From Ravibacter arvi (lineage in GTDB: Bacteria; Bacteroidota; Bacteroidia; Cytophagales; Spirosomataceae), in NCBI RefSeq assembly GCF_039540405.1, contig NZ_BAABEY010000011.1, positions 124,001 to 188,000 on the forward strand: a stretch of 64,000 nt of DNA. Reading direction: 5' to 3'. Under the pieces are notes generated by a model. That model was not told where the DNA came from, did not search any database, and saw nothing but the letters and a program-made list of their open reading frames with translations. A program made the translations under genes and the position numbers. Below are positions 9,602 through 17,796 of the stretch, piece after piece. Each line of letters opens with the position of its first letter. Within the stretch, counting starts at the first letter, position 1.

Positions 9602-9642
9602 AAAAAGCTCTTCTTGACAACAGGGTTTAATTCAAACGACAA

Positions 9643-9671
9643 CAAACTTATGAAAAAAAGCTCCTCTCAAA
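9643..9671 (-). promoter_or_regulatory. nadB promoter, -33 TTTG and -7 TAAGTTTG
   Basis: On the minus strand TTTG (9668-9671) is separated by 17 bp from TAAGTTTG (9643-9650). This matches the Bacteroidota consensus in both boxes and spacing, and predicts a 5' leader of roughly 35 nt. Confidence 0.6.
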
Positions 9672-9694
9672 CTTTACAAAAGAAGCATTTCTTT

Positions 9695-11779
9695 TCACGG
9701 TGCTACCCTGAGGGTCCCCTGCATTGAGAAATAATGGCCGGGATATGTGCACACATAGGTGTACTCTCCGGGTTCCGTCGGCGCCACAAAGTAAATGGTA
9801 TCCGCCGCACCGGGGCCTATCAGCTTGGTATGATAGAGCACCTGCGGCAGATCGGGGATGTACCCCATTTCATTCCCCTTCAACCCCAGATTGATGGCTG
9901 CCTCACCTACCAGGTTGGCGCTTCCCTTCGTCACCAGCAGGAAGTTATGCGGCATGTCGTCGGTATTGGTCATGGTGAGCATTACGCGGCTGCCCGCTTT
10001 CACAACCAGCTCCTTCCTGTCGAAATGAAGTCCGGGCTCGGTTCCCAATACAAAACGCTGATCGGGACCGTTCGTCCAGTCTGCAGGCTGCTCTGTGGTT
10101 CGTTTTGCCAGCTTCGGGCCGTGATGCGCATGATTGCCGGCGGCTTCGGCAGGAGTTTTTTTGTCACCGGCTTTTACAGCCTTATAGCCGGTCATCTTCG
10201 CACCGTCGGGTTTGACATTAAGCGTATAATAAGCAGTATTGTGCAACAGTTTATCACCGGCCTCGTTTGCGATCCCTGCCAGCTTGATTTCATGGATATA
10301 CTTTTCCCTGAGCCCGCTAACCAGGAGCCGGACCTTCTTCCGGTCCGGGGAAACTTTAATGCCGGAAATCGCGCAATTCTGATCATCAATAACGGGGCTT
10401 CCGTAAACGGGGTGGTATTTGTAGGTAAAGCCGGTAATTTCATATCCGTTTACGTCTTCGGCCGCCGAACGACTTACCGGTTGGGTGAAGGTTATCTCGA
10501 AGCCATCGGGTTGAGAAACCACGTTGAGAATCTCAAAAGGTGTTTTACCGCTGTACACCAGGCGTTGAAGGCCGAAATCATCCGGTCCGGTAGAGCCCCA
10601 GCCCCGGTTGGTCTGACCTACATAAAGGGAGTTGTCGTGTCCCCAGGCCATCCGCAGCACACCTGATTGAAACCCTTCCCTGAACAACACTGCCCCCCCC
10701 TGGTATTGCCCTTTCACTTTTTCGAGGAATACCCGCGCAATTTTACTCTGCCCTTCGTCACCTACCAGCAGCTGGCCGCCGAAAGGGCCAAAATCCTCCC
10801 CTTTGGGAATGGTAACAATGTCGGACGTAGAAATGCCGAGAATTCCATGCGGCAGCCAGACCGCCGGCGTCTTGATGCCGCTCACCTCTTTCTGTACGTC
10901 GGCCAACGTCTTGCCGCGTTCAGCCAGGTTTTCCGGCTTTACATAAGGTCCGCCGGCCGGGCTTTCGCGCGGGTCGACCCGTGCATAGATATCACTTTGA
11001 CGGACCTTCACCGGAGATTCGGGGCGATCTGCCCAGCGCAGACCGGCCGGATGTCCCACAAAATCGCCTTTTTCCAGGTGGGTCAGGTAACCGGAGCCCA
11101 TCCAGTCGCCCTGGTTTTCACTGTAAAAAAGTTCGCCGTCTACGACGCCAATACCGGCCGGTGAGCGCATACCGGCAGCCCAGGGCTCCATTTTCCCATC
11201 GAGCGTAATACGCATTGCCCATCCGCGCCAGGGCACGCGGCTTTGGCCGGCCCACCAGTCATTATCGCCAAAGGCAACGTTGCCTGTTACAATCATGCTA
11301 CCGTCAGGCAAAAACCTGGGGCCGTAGCTGTACTCATGATAGTGCCCGCTTATCGGCCATGAATAAACCGTTTCATACACGTCGGCCTTCCCGTCTTTGT
11401 TGGTGTCTTTCAGCCGGGTAAGCTCTCCCCGCTGTGCCATAATCAGGTCGCCGTCGTGATAAGCCAGGCCGAGTATTTCATGAAGCCCGCTCGCAAATTT
11501 CCGGTAATTGGGACGGCCGCTCCCCTTCCCGTCCGGGTTCTCGATCAACCAGACATCCCCGCGACGGGTGGCAACCGCCAGAGATCCGTTCGGGAGCGTG
11601 ACCATCCCGCCTACTTCCAGCACCACGCCCTCCGGAACCGGAAGCGACCGCATGGAATAGAAATCGCTTTCAGTAGCCGGCAGCTCGCGGGTCTGTGAAA
11701 CAGCAGGCACGATCTGGGCAGCCATTGCAAGTATTACCAGGTATTTTCTCCGGAAACCGGCATATAGGAAATTATTCAT
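9695..11779 (-). CDS. Secreted beta-propeller dehydrogenase-like protein fused to azurin-like cupredoxin
   Basis: A 694-residue exported protein. After a signal peptide comes a six-bladed-propeller region (about 40-400) of the sorbosone-dehydrogenase / membrane-bound-dehydrogenase type (LPNGSLAVATRRGDVWLIEN, DTNKDGKADVYETVY). A linker domain (about 405-530) and a His-rich hinge (NHAHHGPK) follow. The C-terminal cupredoxin carries a type-1 copper site: His611 (MPHNF), Cys677, His682 and Met686, with the azurin spacing Cys-x4-His-x3-Met. It probably oxidises a small or sugar substrate in the periplasm and passes electrons to copper; the substrate is unknown. It lies 145 bp downstream of a DUF1080 gene on the same strand and probably works with it. 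The GGCTCAAACC leader precedes its ATG. Confidence 0.85.
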   Translation of the reverse strand: MNNFLYAGFRRKYLVILAMAAQIVPAVSQTRELPATESDFYSMRSLPVPEGVVLEVGGMVTLPNGSLAVATRRGDVWLIENPDGKGSGRPNYRKFASGLHEILGLAYHDGDLIMAQRGELTRLKDTNKDGKADVYETVYSWPISGHYHEYSYGPRFLPDGSMIVTGNVAFGDNDWWAGQSRVPWRGWAMRITLDGKMEPWAAGMRSPAGIGVVDGELFYSENQGDWMGSGYLTHLEKGDFVGHPAGLRWADRPESPVKVRQSDIYARVDPRESPAGGPYVKPENLAERGKTLADVQKEVSGIKTPAVWLPHGILGISTSDIVTIPKGEDFGPFGGQLLVGDEGQSKIARVFLEKVKGQYQGGAVLFREGFQSGVLRMAWGHDNSLYVGQTNRGWGSTGPDDFGLQRLVYSGKTPFEILNVVSQPDGFEITFTQPVSRSAAEDVNGYEITGFTYKYHPVYGSPVIDDQNCAISGIKVSPDRKKVRLLVSGLREKYIHEIKLAGIANEAGDKLLHNTAYYTLNVKPDGAKMTGYKAVKAGDKKTPAEAAGNHAHHGPKLAKRTTEQPADWTNGPDQRFVLGTEPGLHFDRKELVVKAGSRVMLTMTNTDDMPHNFLLVTKGSANLVGEAAINLGLKGNEMGYIPDLPQVLYHTKLIGPGAADTIYFVAPTEPGEYTYVCTYPGHYFSMQGTLRVAP

Positions 11780-11800
11780 GTGAATAAAAAGGTTTGAGCC
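11780..11800 (-). promoter_or_regulatory. GGCTCAAACC leader motif, copy 2
   Basis: On the minus strand GGCTCAAACCTTTTT begins 21 nt before the ATG of the propeller/cupredoxin gene. Confidence 0.6.
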
Positions 11801-11843
11801 GTGAGCTGTGAGGGGTGAGCCGCAGCGGCGGACCGCTGTGAGC
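11783..11843. repeat. GTGAG-type repeat with GCGGACCGC palindrome
   Basis: Contains GTGAGCTGTGAGGGGTGAG followed by GCAGCGGCGGACCGCTGTGAGCT. The inverse of the palindromic core (AGCGGTCCGCCGC) recurs at about 20659, so this is a dispersed element. The leader motif forms its end nearest the gene. Confidence 0.65.
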
Positions 11844-11924
11844 TATTTATTCATCAGCCGTTTGTGTGCCGCTTGTCGCTAATACCTCAAAGCTCGTGGC
11901 TATTTCATCTTGTTTTTTTCTTTA

Positions 11925-13718
11925 TTACCAAATGATGGAATATACCAGTTTGTCCTGGGTAGTAACTGCCAGTACCTTACTCCCGTCTTTTTCGACGACA
12001 GCAGGTTTGCCCCCTTGCAGCACCTTGATGAAGTACTGTCCGTCAACCAGGTACATACCGTTTGCCTGCTCTTCAAAACTGCTGCCGCCTGCCAATGCAA
12101 ATTGAAATTCTGTTCCCCCGGTGTCAGCGGTGATAGTTCTGTCCAGGTATCTTCCCGAACTATCGGGGACTGTTTTATCATGGAAGCCGCTGCCGTTGAA
12201 TACATATTGGAAATCAGGGAGGTTGTTCTCATCGACCCCATATCCTTTCAGGAGGAAGCCATCAGCGTCTCTCCCGGCAACACGAAGCATCTGCGGCGTT
12301 TCTGAAAAGTCCAGAACACTTCCAAGCGGCACGCTTACCCCGTTTCCACGATCCAGCCACATCGGCGTCACGTTCAGAAACGGTCCGCGCCAGCTCCTGA
12401 TAAGCGAACCATTCGCCAGGTTGACCGAATAATTTAATCCCTGTATAGTTCCGACCGAAACACCATATGGAAGCGTTTTCCCCCGGAAAGCGATGAAACT
12501 TCTGTGCACGGAAGCTTCGCGGGCCGGTTCCAGCGCAATCGGGTTGGACACCCGCGAAACGTTAAGCGAACCCACGGCGTTCAGGACGGTTTGCCTGATT
12601 CCTGGTCCGGAAACCGATAGCCCCAGGCCAGGTTTATCACCTTCGTTCACTTTGGCGTAAGTATAGACAAAAGGGAGATCTCCCGCGGGAAGCTCCACTT
12701 CGCGGGTGTCATGGTGCCAGGAAAAAGGGAATACGGTTTTGCCGCCTATCTCCAGATTGCCATAACCGCCCCGGAAATCGCCGTTGAACCGGTAGGCCCC
12801 TTTGACCGGCACGGACAGCGTACCCTGGTACCGGATCACAAAGTTGTTGGTCATTGGGGCTACTGTGTAGTCAATTTGCAGGGCTTTTCCCGTTTTTGAC
12901 GGCTTCAACCCGGCTAGCTCTTCCTGCTTCAGCACACGTCCGTCATGCACCTGGTATGATAAATTTTTCAGTGCAGGTTTCGGTGCATCGAATGGCTTGA
13001 TCACCATATTGCGGAAGGCCACCGGGCCATGGTCTCCCTGGAAACGCAATGGGCCCCGCGCGACTTCGTTGTTGTGCATCCCGCCTCGCGTAGGCCCCGT
13101 GAGCTCTACGTTTTCGTGAATCAGGACGTCATTGAGATAAATACTAAGAATTCTTGCGTTTTCTGTTTTTTGTCCGGACTTGTCAAATTTCGGCGCCTGA
13201 AAAGAAATCCTGATCTTTTGCCACACCCCGGCAATCCTGCTGGCGTTCTGGCGGGGTGCATAGCCCTGGTAGCCCTTCTGACCCTGCGGCCGCGATTCGT
13301 CCCACCGCTCGTAAATTCCGCCGCAATCACCTGCGGCAGCGTTTTTCTTACCCCAGCTGTCCAGCAGTTGAATCTCGTACCGCCCCTGTAGGTAAATACC
13401 TGAATTCGATTCCTTTGCCATCATGAACTCCATTTCGATATCGGCGTCGCCATGCTCTTCCACCGTAATAAGATCCTTGGATTGCTTGGGGTCTGCCGGA
13501 AGGTTCACCAGTATTCCGTTCCCCGGAATAGCGCTCAAATCATACTTGGTGTTCGGGTTAGCCATTGCCCTGGAAGCAACCCGCCAGTTAGGCGACGGAC
13601 TTCTGAACGCCGAGAGGTCAGCGAGGGTTATGGTTTGGGAAGAAGCGGTCAGGCAGCACGCCGTTGCCCCCAAAAAAGAAAGGCAGCTTCTTATTCTTCG
13701 ATAGTAGTTTGTACCCAT
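11925..13718 (-). CDS. DUF1080 (3-keto-disaccharide hydrolase family) secreted protein, large form
   Basis: A 597-residue exported protein. After a signal peptide (about 1-28) the first half (about 30-245) is a concanavalin-like DUF1080 domain, recognised by DADIEMEFMMAKESNSGIYLQGRYEIQLLDSW split across two adjacent strands and by the end block GDHGPVAFRNMVIKP. The second half (about 250-597) has a PA14-like segment (GAYRFNGDFRGGYGNLEIGG) and an unassigned beta-rich tail. The DUF1080 family is associated with hydrolysis or lyase action on 3-keto-sugars, made by oxidising glycosides. It sits upstream of the propeller/cupredoxin gene on the same strand and divergent from a smaller DUF1080 gene, which suggests a shared carbohydrate pathway. 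Substrate not determinable. Confidence 0.85.
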   Translation of the reverse strand: MGTNYYRRIRSCLSFLGATACCLTASSQTITLADLSAFRSPSPNWRVASRAMANPNTKYDLSAIPGNGILVNLPADPKQSKDLITVEEHGDADIEMEFMMAKESNSGIYLQGRYEIQLLDSWGKKNAAAGDCGGIYERWDESRPQGQKGYQGYAPRQNASRIAGVWQKIRISFQAPKFDKSGQKTENARILSIYLNDVLIHENVELTGPTRGGMHNNEVARGPLRFQGDHGPVAFRNMVIKPFDAPKPALKNLSYQVHDGRVLKQEELAGLKPSKTGKALQIDYTVAPMTNNFVIRYQGTLSVPVKGAYRFNGDFRGGYGNLEIGGKTVFPFSWHHDTREVELPAGDLPFVYTYAKVNEGDKPGLGLSVSGPGIRQTVLNAVGSLNVSRVSNPIALEPAREASVHRSFIAFRGKTLPYGVSVGTIQGLNYSVNLANGSLIRSWRGPFLNVTPMWLDRGNGVSVPLGSVLDFSETPQMLRVAGRDADGFLLKGYGVDENNLPDFQYVFNGSGFHDKTVPDSSGRYLDRTITADTGGTEFQFALAGGSSFEEQANGMYLVDGQYFIKVLQGGKPAVVEKDGSKVLAVTTQDKLVYSIIW

Positions 13719-13766
13719 TGATTCGTATTTTGAAAAAACTGTTTATTATTTTCTATTTTTAACTTC

Positions 13767-13795
13767 TTGACTATCCTGCCAATATACTAGTTTTG
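13767..13795 (+). promoter_or_regulatory. Promoter for the small DUF1080 gene (TTG-N18-TAGTTTTG)
   Basis: TTG at 13767-13769 and TAGTTTTG at 13788-13795 are separated by 18 bp, matching Bacteroidota -33/-7 spacing. The predicted leader is about 95 nt and very AT-rich. Confidence 0.5.
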
Positions 13796-13895
13796 GCAAC
13801 AACAGCAGACCGGTTGATTTTCACTCCCGGCACTAAAAAAAAACCAAGTTAATTGATTTAATCCCTTTTTTAATTTTTTTTAAAATATACTGATT

Positions 13896-14660
13896 ATGAA
13901 ACATCTGTTTTTTTCTGTTTTGAGTATTCTCGGGGCCTGCAGTGCAAATGCCCAGCTCAAACCCGAAAAGATGACCCCCGAATCGAGTGAGCTTTGGGAT
14001 CCGGAACCGCGGCTGGTAACCCCGGGCAAAATCACCAGCGCAACTTCCGGTACTACAGCGCCCTCCGACGCGCTCGTTTTGTTTGACGGAACCAACCTGA
14101 ACCAATGGGTTTCATCGGCAGATGCAAAGTCTCCGGCTACCTTCACCGTAGCCAACGGCGCCATGACGGTTGCGCCGAGAAAAGGAGGCATTCAAACCAG
14201 GGAAGAGTTTGGCGATTTTCAACTTCATGTCGAATGGCGCAGCCCGTCGGAAGTTAAAGGAAACGGGCAGGGACGCGGTAACAGCGGTATTTTCCTGCAA
14301 GGCATTTACGAAGTACAGGTTTTGGACAGCCACCAGAACAGGACCTACGCCAATGGCCAGGCCGGCTCCATTTACAAGCAAACCCCACCCTTGGTAAACC
14401 CTGTAAAAGCACCGGGCGAGTGGCAGTCTTATGACATTCTGTATACGGCTCCCCGGTTCAACAAAGACGGTATGATCGTCGTGCCCGCTTATGTAACCGT
14501 TATCCTGAATGGCGTTGTGGTTCAGAACCATACGCAGATCCAGGGTACTACGCCCTATGTTGGCCGTCCCCTCAACACGCCTCACGGCAAAGGCCCAATC
14601 AGTCTGCAGGATCACGGCGACCTTGTAAGTTTCCGCAATATCTGGATACGTGAGCTGTAA
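13896..14660 (+). CDS. DUF1080 (3-keto-disaccharide hydrolase family) secreted protein, small form
   Basis: A 254-residue exported single-domain DUF1080 protein. A signal peptide (about 1-19, ending SANA) is followed by the family landmarks LFDGTNLNQWVS, EFGDFQLHVEWRSP, RGNSGIFLQGIYEVQVLDS and the terminal GPISLQDHGDLVSFRNIWIREL. It is likely periplasmic or surface-associated and acts on keto-sugar derivatives by family analogy. It is divergent from the large DUF1080 gene across 177 bp that holds a recognisable promoter. A bidirectional terminator separates it from the SusD remnant. Confidence 0.9.
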   Translation: MKHLFFSVLSILGACSANAQLKPEKMTPESSELWDPEPRLVTPGKITSATSGTTAPSDALVLFDGTNLNQWVSSADAKSPATFTVANGAMTVAPRKGGIQTREEFGDFQLHVEWRSPSEVKGNGQGRGNSGIFLQGIYEVQVLDSHQNRTYANGQAGSIYKQTPPLVNPVKAPGEWQSYDILYTAPRFNKDGMIVVPAYVTVILNGVVVQNHTQIQGTTPYVGRPLNTPHGKGPISLQDHGDLVSFRNIWIREL

Positions 14661-14672
14661 GCTGCGAAGTAT

Positions 14673-14707
14673 AAAAAGGGCCGGAACAAAAAATTCCGGC
14701 CCTTTTT
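14673..14707. terminator. Bidirectional terminator
   Basis: AAAAAGGGCCGGAA and its exact complement TTCCGGCCCTTTTT enclose a 7-nt A-rich loop. The stem has T tracts on both strands, serving the DUF1080 gene and the minus-strand SusD remnant. Confidence 0.9.
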
Positions 14708-14724
14708 ATATGAGTATCTCCTGA

Positions 14725-15288
14725 CTAAGGCGCGGCCGGGTAACCGGGATTCTGCGGGCGCAGGTTCGGATTGTTCTGCATTTCCTGCAATCCAAAAGGG
14801 AACAACAGGTGTTTCTCGGCCAGTGCCACCCCATCACTTACATTGAGGTTCCGGTGCCCCACAAAATCATCAAACCCCCTGGTCTTTTCATTGAACACCT
14901 TTTTAAGCCTGACCATATCAAACCAGGTGATCCCCTCATAACAGAATTCGTACCAGCGTTCCCGCCAGACGGCCTCCCGGAATGAAGACTGGGAAAACGT
15001 TGCCATAGCGGGGGTTTTCAACTCCGCCCGGTCGCGGATACGCTTGTAGGCATCGTAGGCCTCCTGGCTGGGCCCTCCCACTTCGTTCTGAGCCTCGGCA
15101 TAGATCAGCAGCACTTCGGCATAACGGATCAGGTTGACATTCAGGTTATTCTGTCGCGTCGGGGAAATACCCGGTCCGCCCAGCGCTTTCTGGAAGAGCA
15201 CTGGCTGTAGTAGCTGCCCAAAGGACAATACCCAGTAACCCTCTTCCCTTCCGAAGAAGTAAATTTGTAAAAAACATGCTGATTAGTT
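14725..15288 (-). pseudogene. SusD/RagB C-terminal fragment
   Basis: The frame encodes the C-terminal third of a SusD-family glycan-binding lipoprotein: NLNVNLIRYAEVLLIYAEAQNEVGG, split over one helix, then WRERWYEFCYEGITWFDMVRLKK and the ending LFPFGLQEMQNNPNLRPQNPGY. A full SusD has about 500 residues; here only about 187 codons are open and there is no lipoprotein signal or start. The frame runs upstream through GREEGYWVLS and closes at a stop at 15289-15291. Shortly beyond lies a leader motif with an ATG (15328) whose frame ends after four codons. This looks like a deletion remnant of a SusC/SusD locus. No SusC partner is adjacent. Confidence 0.8.
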
Positions 15289-15328
15289 TAGGTTAATAAA
15301 AGTTAACGATGCTTTACGCTGTTTTCAT

Positions 15329-15349
15329 TGGTGTAAATAGGTTTGAGCT
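15329..15349 (-). promoter_or_regulatory. GGCTCAAACC leader motif, copy 3 (orphan)
   Basis: On the minus strand AGCTCAAACCTATTT begins 21 nt before ATG at 15328, but that ATG opens only a 4-codon frame. It points at the SusD remnant and probably belonged to the lost 5' part of that locus. Confidence 0.5.
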
Positions 15350-15392
15350 GTGAGGTTTGGGCCATGAGGCCCCCTCAGATTTCACACGTCAT
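15338..15392. repeat. GTGAG-type repeat, degenerate
   Basis: GAGCTGTGAGGTTTGGGCCATGAGG followed by CCCCTCAGATTTCACACG: the same vocabulary as the other GTGAG elements, with partial self-complementarity (GCCATGAGGCCCCCTCA). Confidence 0.5.
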
Positions 15393-15724
15393 AGCGATTT
15401 CATTTGAAAAATTCCTCTGGCATACAAGACGAATACTGCTAGAATAATCCAATTTGATTAACGAATAGTCAAAATGCGCATTTACACAATAATAGCAATT
15501 CCCCCTTAGGTTCGACAACCCTGCAGGTTGCCCTGCCGCTGAAAACGGGTAAGTCATGGCCGGAGGCAGGATGCAAACGTTTGAAAAAAAGTATGAAAAA
15601 ATTGTGAAAGCGACGCCTGTTATAGGAATCAAAGCGCGAGACGGCGTTTTCCGGGCAGAGAAAGCGGCAGGAAACCGCCTCGAAAAACCAGCAATATCCA
15701 ATTTTGATCACGGTAAAAACAAAG

Positions 15725-15751
15725 AAGAGGCCGAACCTCAGTCCGCCTCTT
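15725..15751 (-). terminator. Terminator of the haem operon
   Basis: Read on the minus strand, AAGAGGC pairs with GCCTCTT across a 13-nt loop and is followed by CTTTGTTTTTACC. It lies 26 bp beyond the hmuS stop. Confidence 0.7.
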
Positions 15752-15777
15752 CCTCCTTGAATATTCCCTGGTGGGGT

Positions 15778-16827
15778 TTACGATATTCGCACGGCATTTG
15801 CTTTCACGAGGTCCCGCCATTCCTGCAACTCGGGCTTCCCGGGCTTCCGTTTTCCAAAAAACTGCACCACCATTTCACCGTGTGCATCGAAAACTTCCAA
15901 CGCCGTCACAACGCCGTCGTCGGTAGGCTTGATAACTACCCAGGCTTCTGCAATAGCGTCTTCCCTGAGATGAAGGTTGAACTCAGGATCCATTACATTG
16001 TACCAGGGTCCCATTTCGAAAAGCTTGCTGACGGTCCCGGTGTGGATCTGTATACACCCCTGGTTGCCCACGAAAACCATCACCGGCAGCGCTTTTTCGG
16101 CGGCCGCCTGCAATACCAGGCGCACTGTGCCAGGACTTACCTGATAGGCGAGCCCCTCAGGGGCGTAGCGCATCGCTTCGCGCCGAGGCAATTCGAACTT
16201 TTTGAGCAGTCCGAAGAAATCATGCGTATCCCTGAGTTCCGCCCATTCCTGACGGAAAAGCTTTGCATTTTCGGCACTGATCCCTTCAAATACATAGCCC
16301 TTTTCTTTTGGAGTCTCCACCTGCAATTCCGGTGATTGAAGCCCGGCGGCGAACTTTTTCACCAACGCCTCGAACGCTTCCCGGTTGCTTCGCTCCGTCA
16401 GGTAGATTTTGTGAATAGCCTCACCGTCTTTCGCAAAAAACTGCAGGCTGTGCTTATCTCCTTCGCTTACTGCAAATCCAAAAGCCCACGGACCCATAAA
16501 AAGCCTCAGATCAATGTCTTCGCCTACGAAAAGCCCGACGTGCGGATTAAAGGAAGGATTGAGATAAATCCCCTTTCTTTCATGAACTACCGAATCGTTT
16601 CGTGTGAGCGCCATTACATGGCCAAGTTGCTCCACTTCTCTCAGTATGGCCTCGAATTCGGGCCGAAGCCGTGTCGTGCCGATTCCTGTTCCTGTGGCCA
16701 CCAGTTCGGCTTCGGTCGTACCCAACTCCCGGGCGGCGTCCCTGATCCTCACCTTGGGATTGATCAGCCTGAAAGCCTGCCACCTCTCCCTGAGGCTGGC
16801 GGCATGTTGTGTTGCTGCATTTGTCAT
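15778..16827 (-). CDS. hmuS: Haem-degrading / hemin-transport factor HmuS (ChuS/HemS family)
   Basis: A 349-residue cytoplasmic protein with the two tandem homologous halves (about 20-175 and 195-345) typical of HemS/ChuS/HmuS. These proteins bind incoming haem and release iron or traffic it. Matching blocks include RDAARELGTTEAELVATG near the N-terminus, the paired LMALTRN-like strand (GHVMALTRNDSVVHERKG) and VFVGNQGCIQIHTG with GPWYNVMDPEFNLHLRED in the second half. It is the last gene of the haem operon, 129 bp after hmuV; that gap is filled by octamer repeats. The position and length agree with the family. Confidence 0.92.
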   Translation of the reverse strand: MTNAATQHAASLRERWQAFRLINPKVRIRDAARELGTTEAELVATGTGIGTTRLRPEFEAILREVEQLGHVMALTRNDSVVHERKGIYLNPSFNPHVGLFVGEDIDLRLFMGPWAFGFAVSEGDKHSLQFFAKDGEAIHKIYLTERSNREAFEALVKKFAAGLQSPELQVETPKEKGYVFEGISAENAKLFRQEWAELRDTHDFFGLLKKFELPRREAMRYAPEGLAYQVSPGTVRLVLQAAAEKALPVMVFVGNQGCIQIHTGTVSKLFEMGPWYNVMDPEFNLHLREDAIAEAWVVIKPTDDGVVTALEVFDAHGEMVVQFFGKRKPGKPELQEWRDLVKANAVRIS

Positions 16828-16848
16828 GTCTCTGTTTGGGGTTAATGG

Positions 16849-16881
16849 GAAGTCGGAAATCGGAAGTCGGAAATCGGCCGC
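16849..16881. repeat. Octamer repeat (GGAAATCG type), copy a
   Basis: GGAAGTCGGAAATCGGAAGT and its continuation form an 8-bp-period array about 25 bp upstream of the hmuS start. Confidence 0.8.
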
Positions 16882-16956
16882 GCCGCATAGGCCCGGTTGC
16901 GCCGGTTTCCAATTCCTGTCCTGGCTAAAAATTACCGACTAGCCCTGTTTATTTTT

Positions 16957-17796
16957 TTATTTTCCAATTGCTGATTTCCGATCGCTGATTGCTGATTCCT
17001 GATTTCCGATCGCTGATTTCCGATTTCCGACTTCCAAAACAATTCGCTCTCCCGATTCCGGCAGTTTTACCAGTCTGACCTGAACATCGAAAACCCGGCG
17101 GATGTTTTCTTCTGTCAGCGTTTCTTCCGGCCGTCCCTTCGCATACACTTTTCCATGCTGCATCATCACCACCTCATCGGCATATTGCAGCGCCATATTC
17201 AGGTCGTGAAGAACTGCTACGACACCCGTTCCCTTGCCGGCCAGTTGCCGTGCAATTTCCAGTGAATGGCACTGATGACGAAGATCCAGCCCATTGGTAG
17301 GTTCATCCAGGAAAAGAAAAGCGCCGGTAATTTCCCAAATCTGGGCGAGGGCTTTGGCAAGTTGTGCGCGCTGCTGTTCGCCACCCGAAAGTGTCGGGAA
17401 AACCCGGTCGGCCAGCCCGAGCATTTCAACCTCCCGCAGACAAGCTTCTACAATCGCAAAATCCCTTTCCTCCGGGGCGTTTTTATGGAAAGGATAACGG
17501 CCCATCATTACGATCTCGCGGACACTAAAAGGGAGAGAAACGTGGTTCTGCTGAGCCAGCACTGCCCGCCTTCTTGCCAGCTCCGGTTGTCGGTACCGCT
17601 TCAGGTCCCTGCCTTCCAGCCTGATGCTCCCGCAGGCGGGCGTTAGCTCTCCGGTGAGCAGCTTGAGAAAAGTCGACTTCCCCGCGCCGTTAGGTCCCAC
17701 GATCGCCACGAACCTCCCGGCTTCAATACGAAGGCTGACATCCGTTATCAGTGACCGTCCATTGGCCTTGTACCCGACTTCCAGTATTTCCATCAT
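16957..17796 (-). CDS. hmuV: Haem ABC transporter ATP-binding protein HmuV
   Basis: A 279-residue ATPase of the FecE/BtuD/HmuV class, powering haem import across the inner membrane. Walker A is GPNGAGKST at 34-42, the signature LSGGEQQ at 136-142 and Walker B LFLDEPTNGLD at about 161-171; the switch His is in VAVLHDLNMA. Typical HmuV proteins end near residue 255. The last 25 residues here (EVGNRKSAIG... to RKSAIGK) are encoded entirely by an octamer repeat array and are unlikely to be functional. The ATG overlaps the hmuU stop by 4 bp (translational coupling). Confidence 0.94.
   Translation of the reverse strand: MMEILEVGYKANGRSLITDVSLRIEAGRFVAIVGPNGAGKSTFLKLLTGELTPACGSIRLEGRDLKRYRQPELARRRAVLAQQNHVSLPFSVREIVMMGRYPFHKNAPEERDFAIVEACLREVEMLGLADRVFPTLSGGEQQRAQLAKALAQIWEITGAFLFLDEPTNGLDLRHQCHSLEIARQLAGKGTGVVAVLHDLNMALQYADEVVMMQHGKVYAKGRPEETLTEENIRRVFDVQVRLVKLPESGERIVLEVGNRKSAIGNQESAISDRKSAIGK
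16968..17037. repeat. Octamer repeat array inside the hmuV 3' end, copy b
   Basis: Variants of GATTTCCGATCGCTGATTGC repeat with 8-bp and related periods; on the hmuV sense strand they read GGAAATCGG/GCAATCAGC. The array supplies the last 25 codons of hmuV. Confidence 0.8.

Larger units (their letters stand above)
15289..15777. other. Intergenic region between SusD remnant and hmuS
   Basis: No intact gene seen. It holds an orphan leader motif, a GTGAG-type repeat (15338-15392) and the hmuS terminator near 15725. The remainder (about 15400-15700) shows nothing I recognise. Confidence 0.6.
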
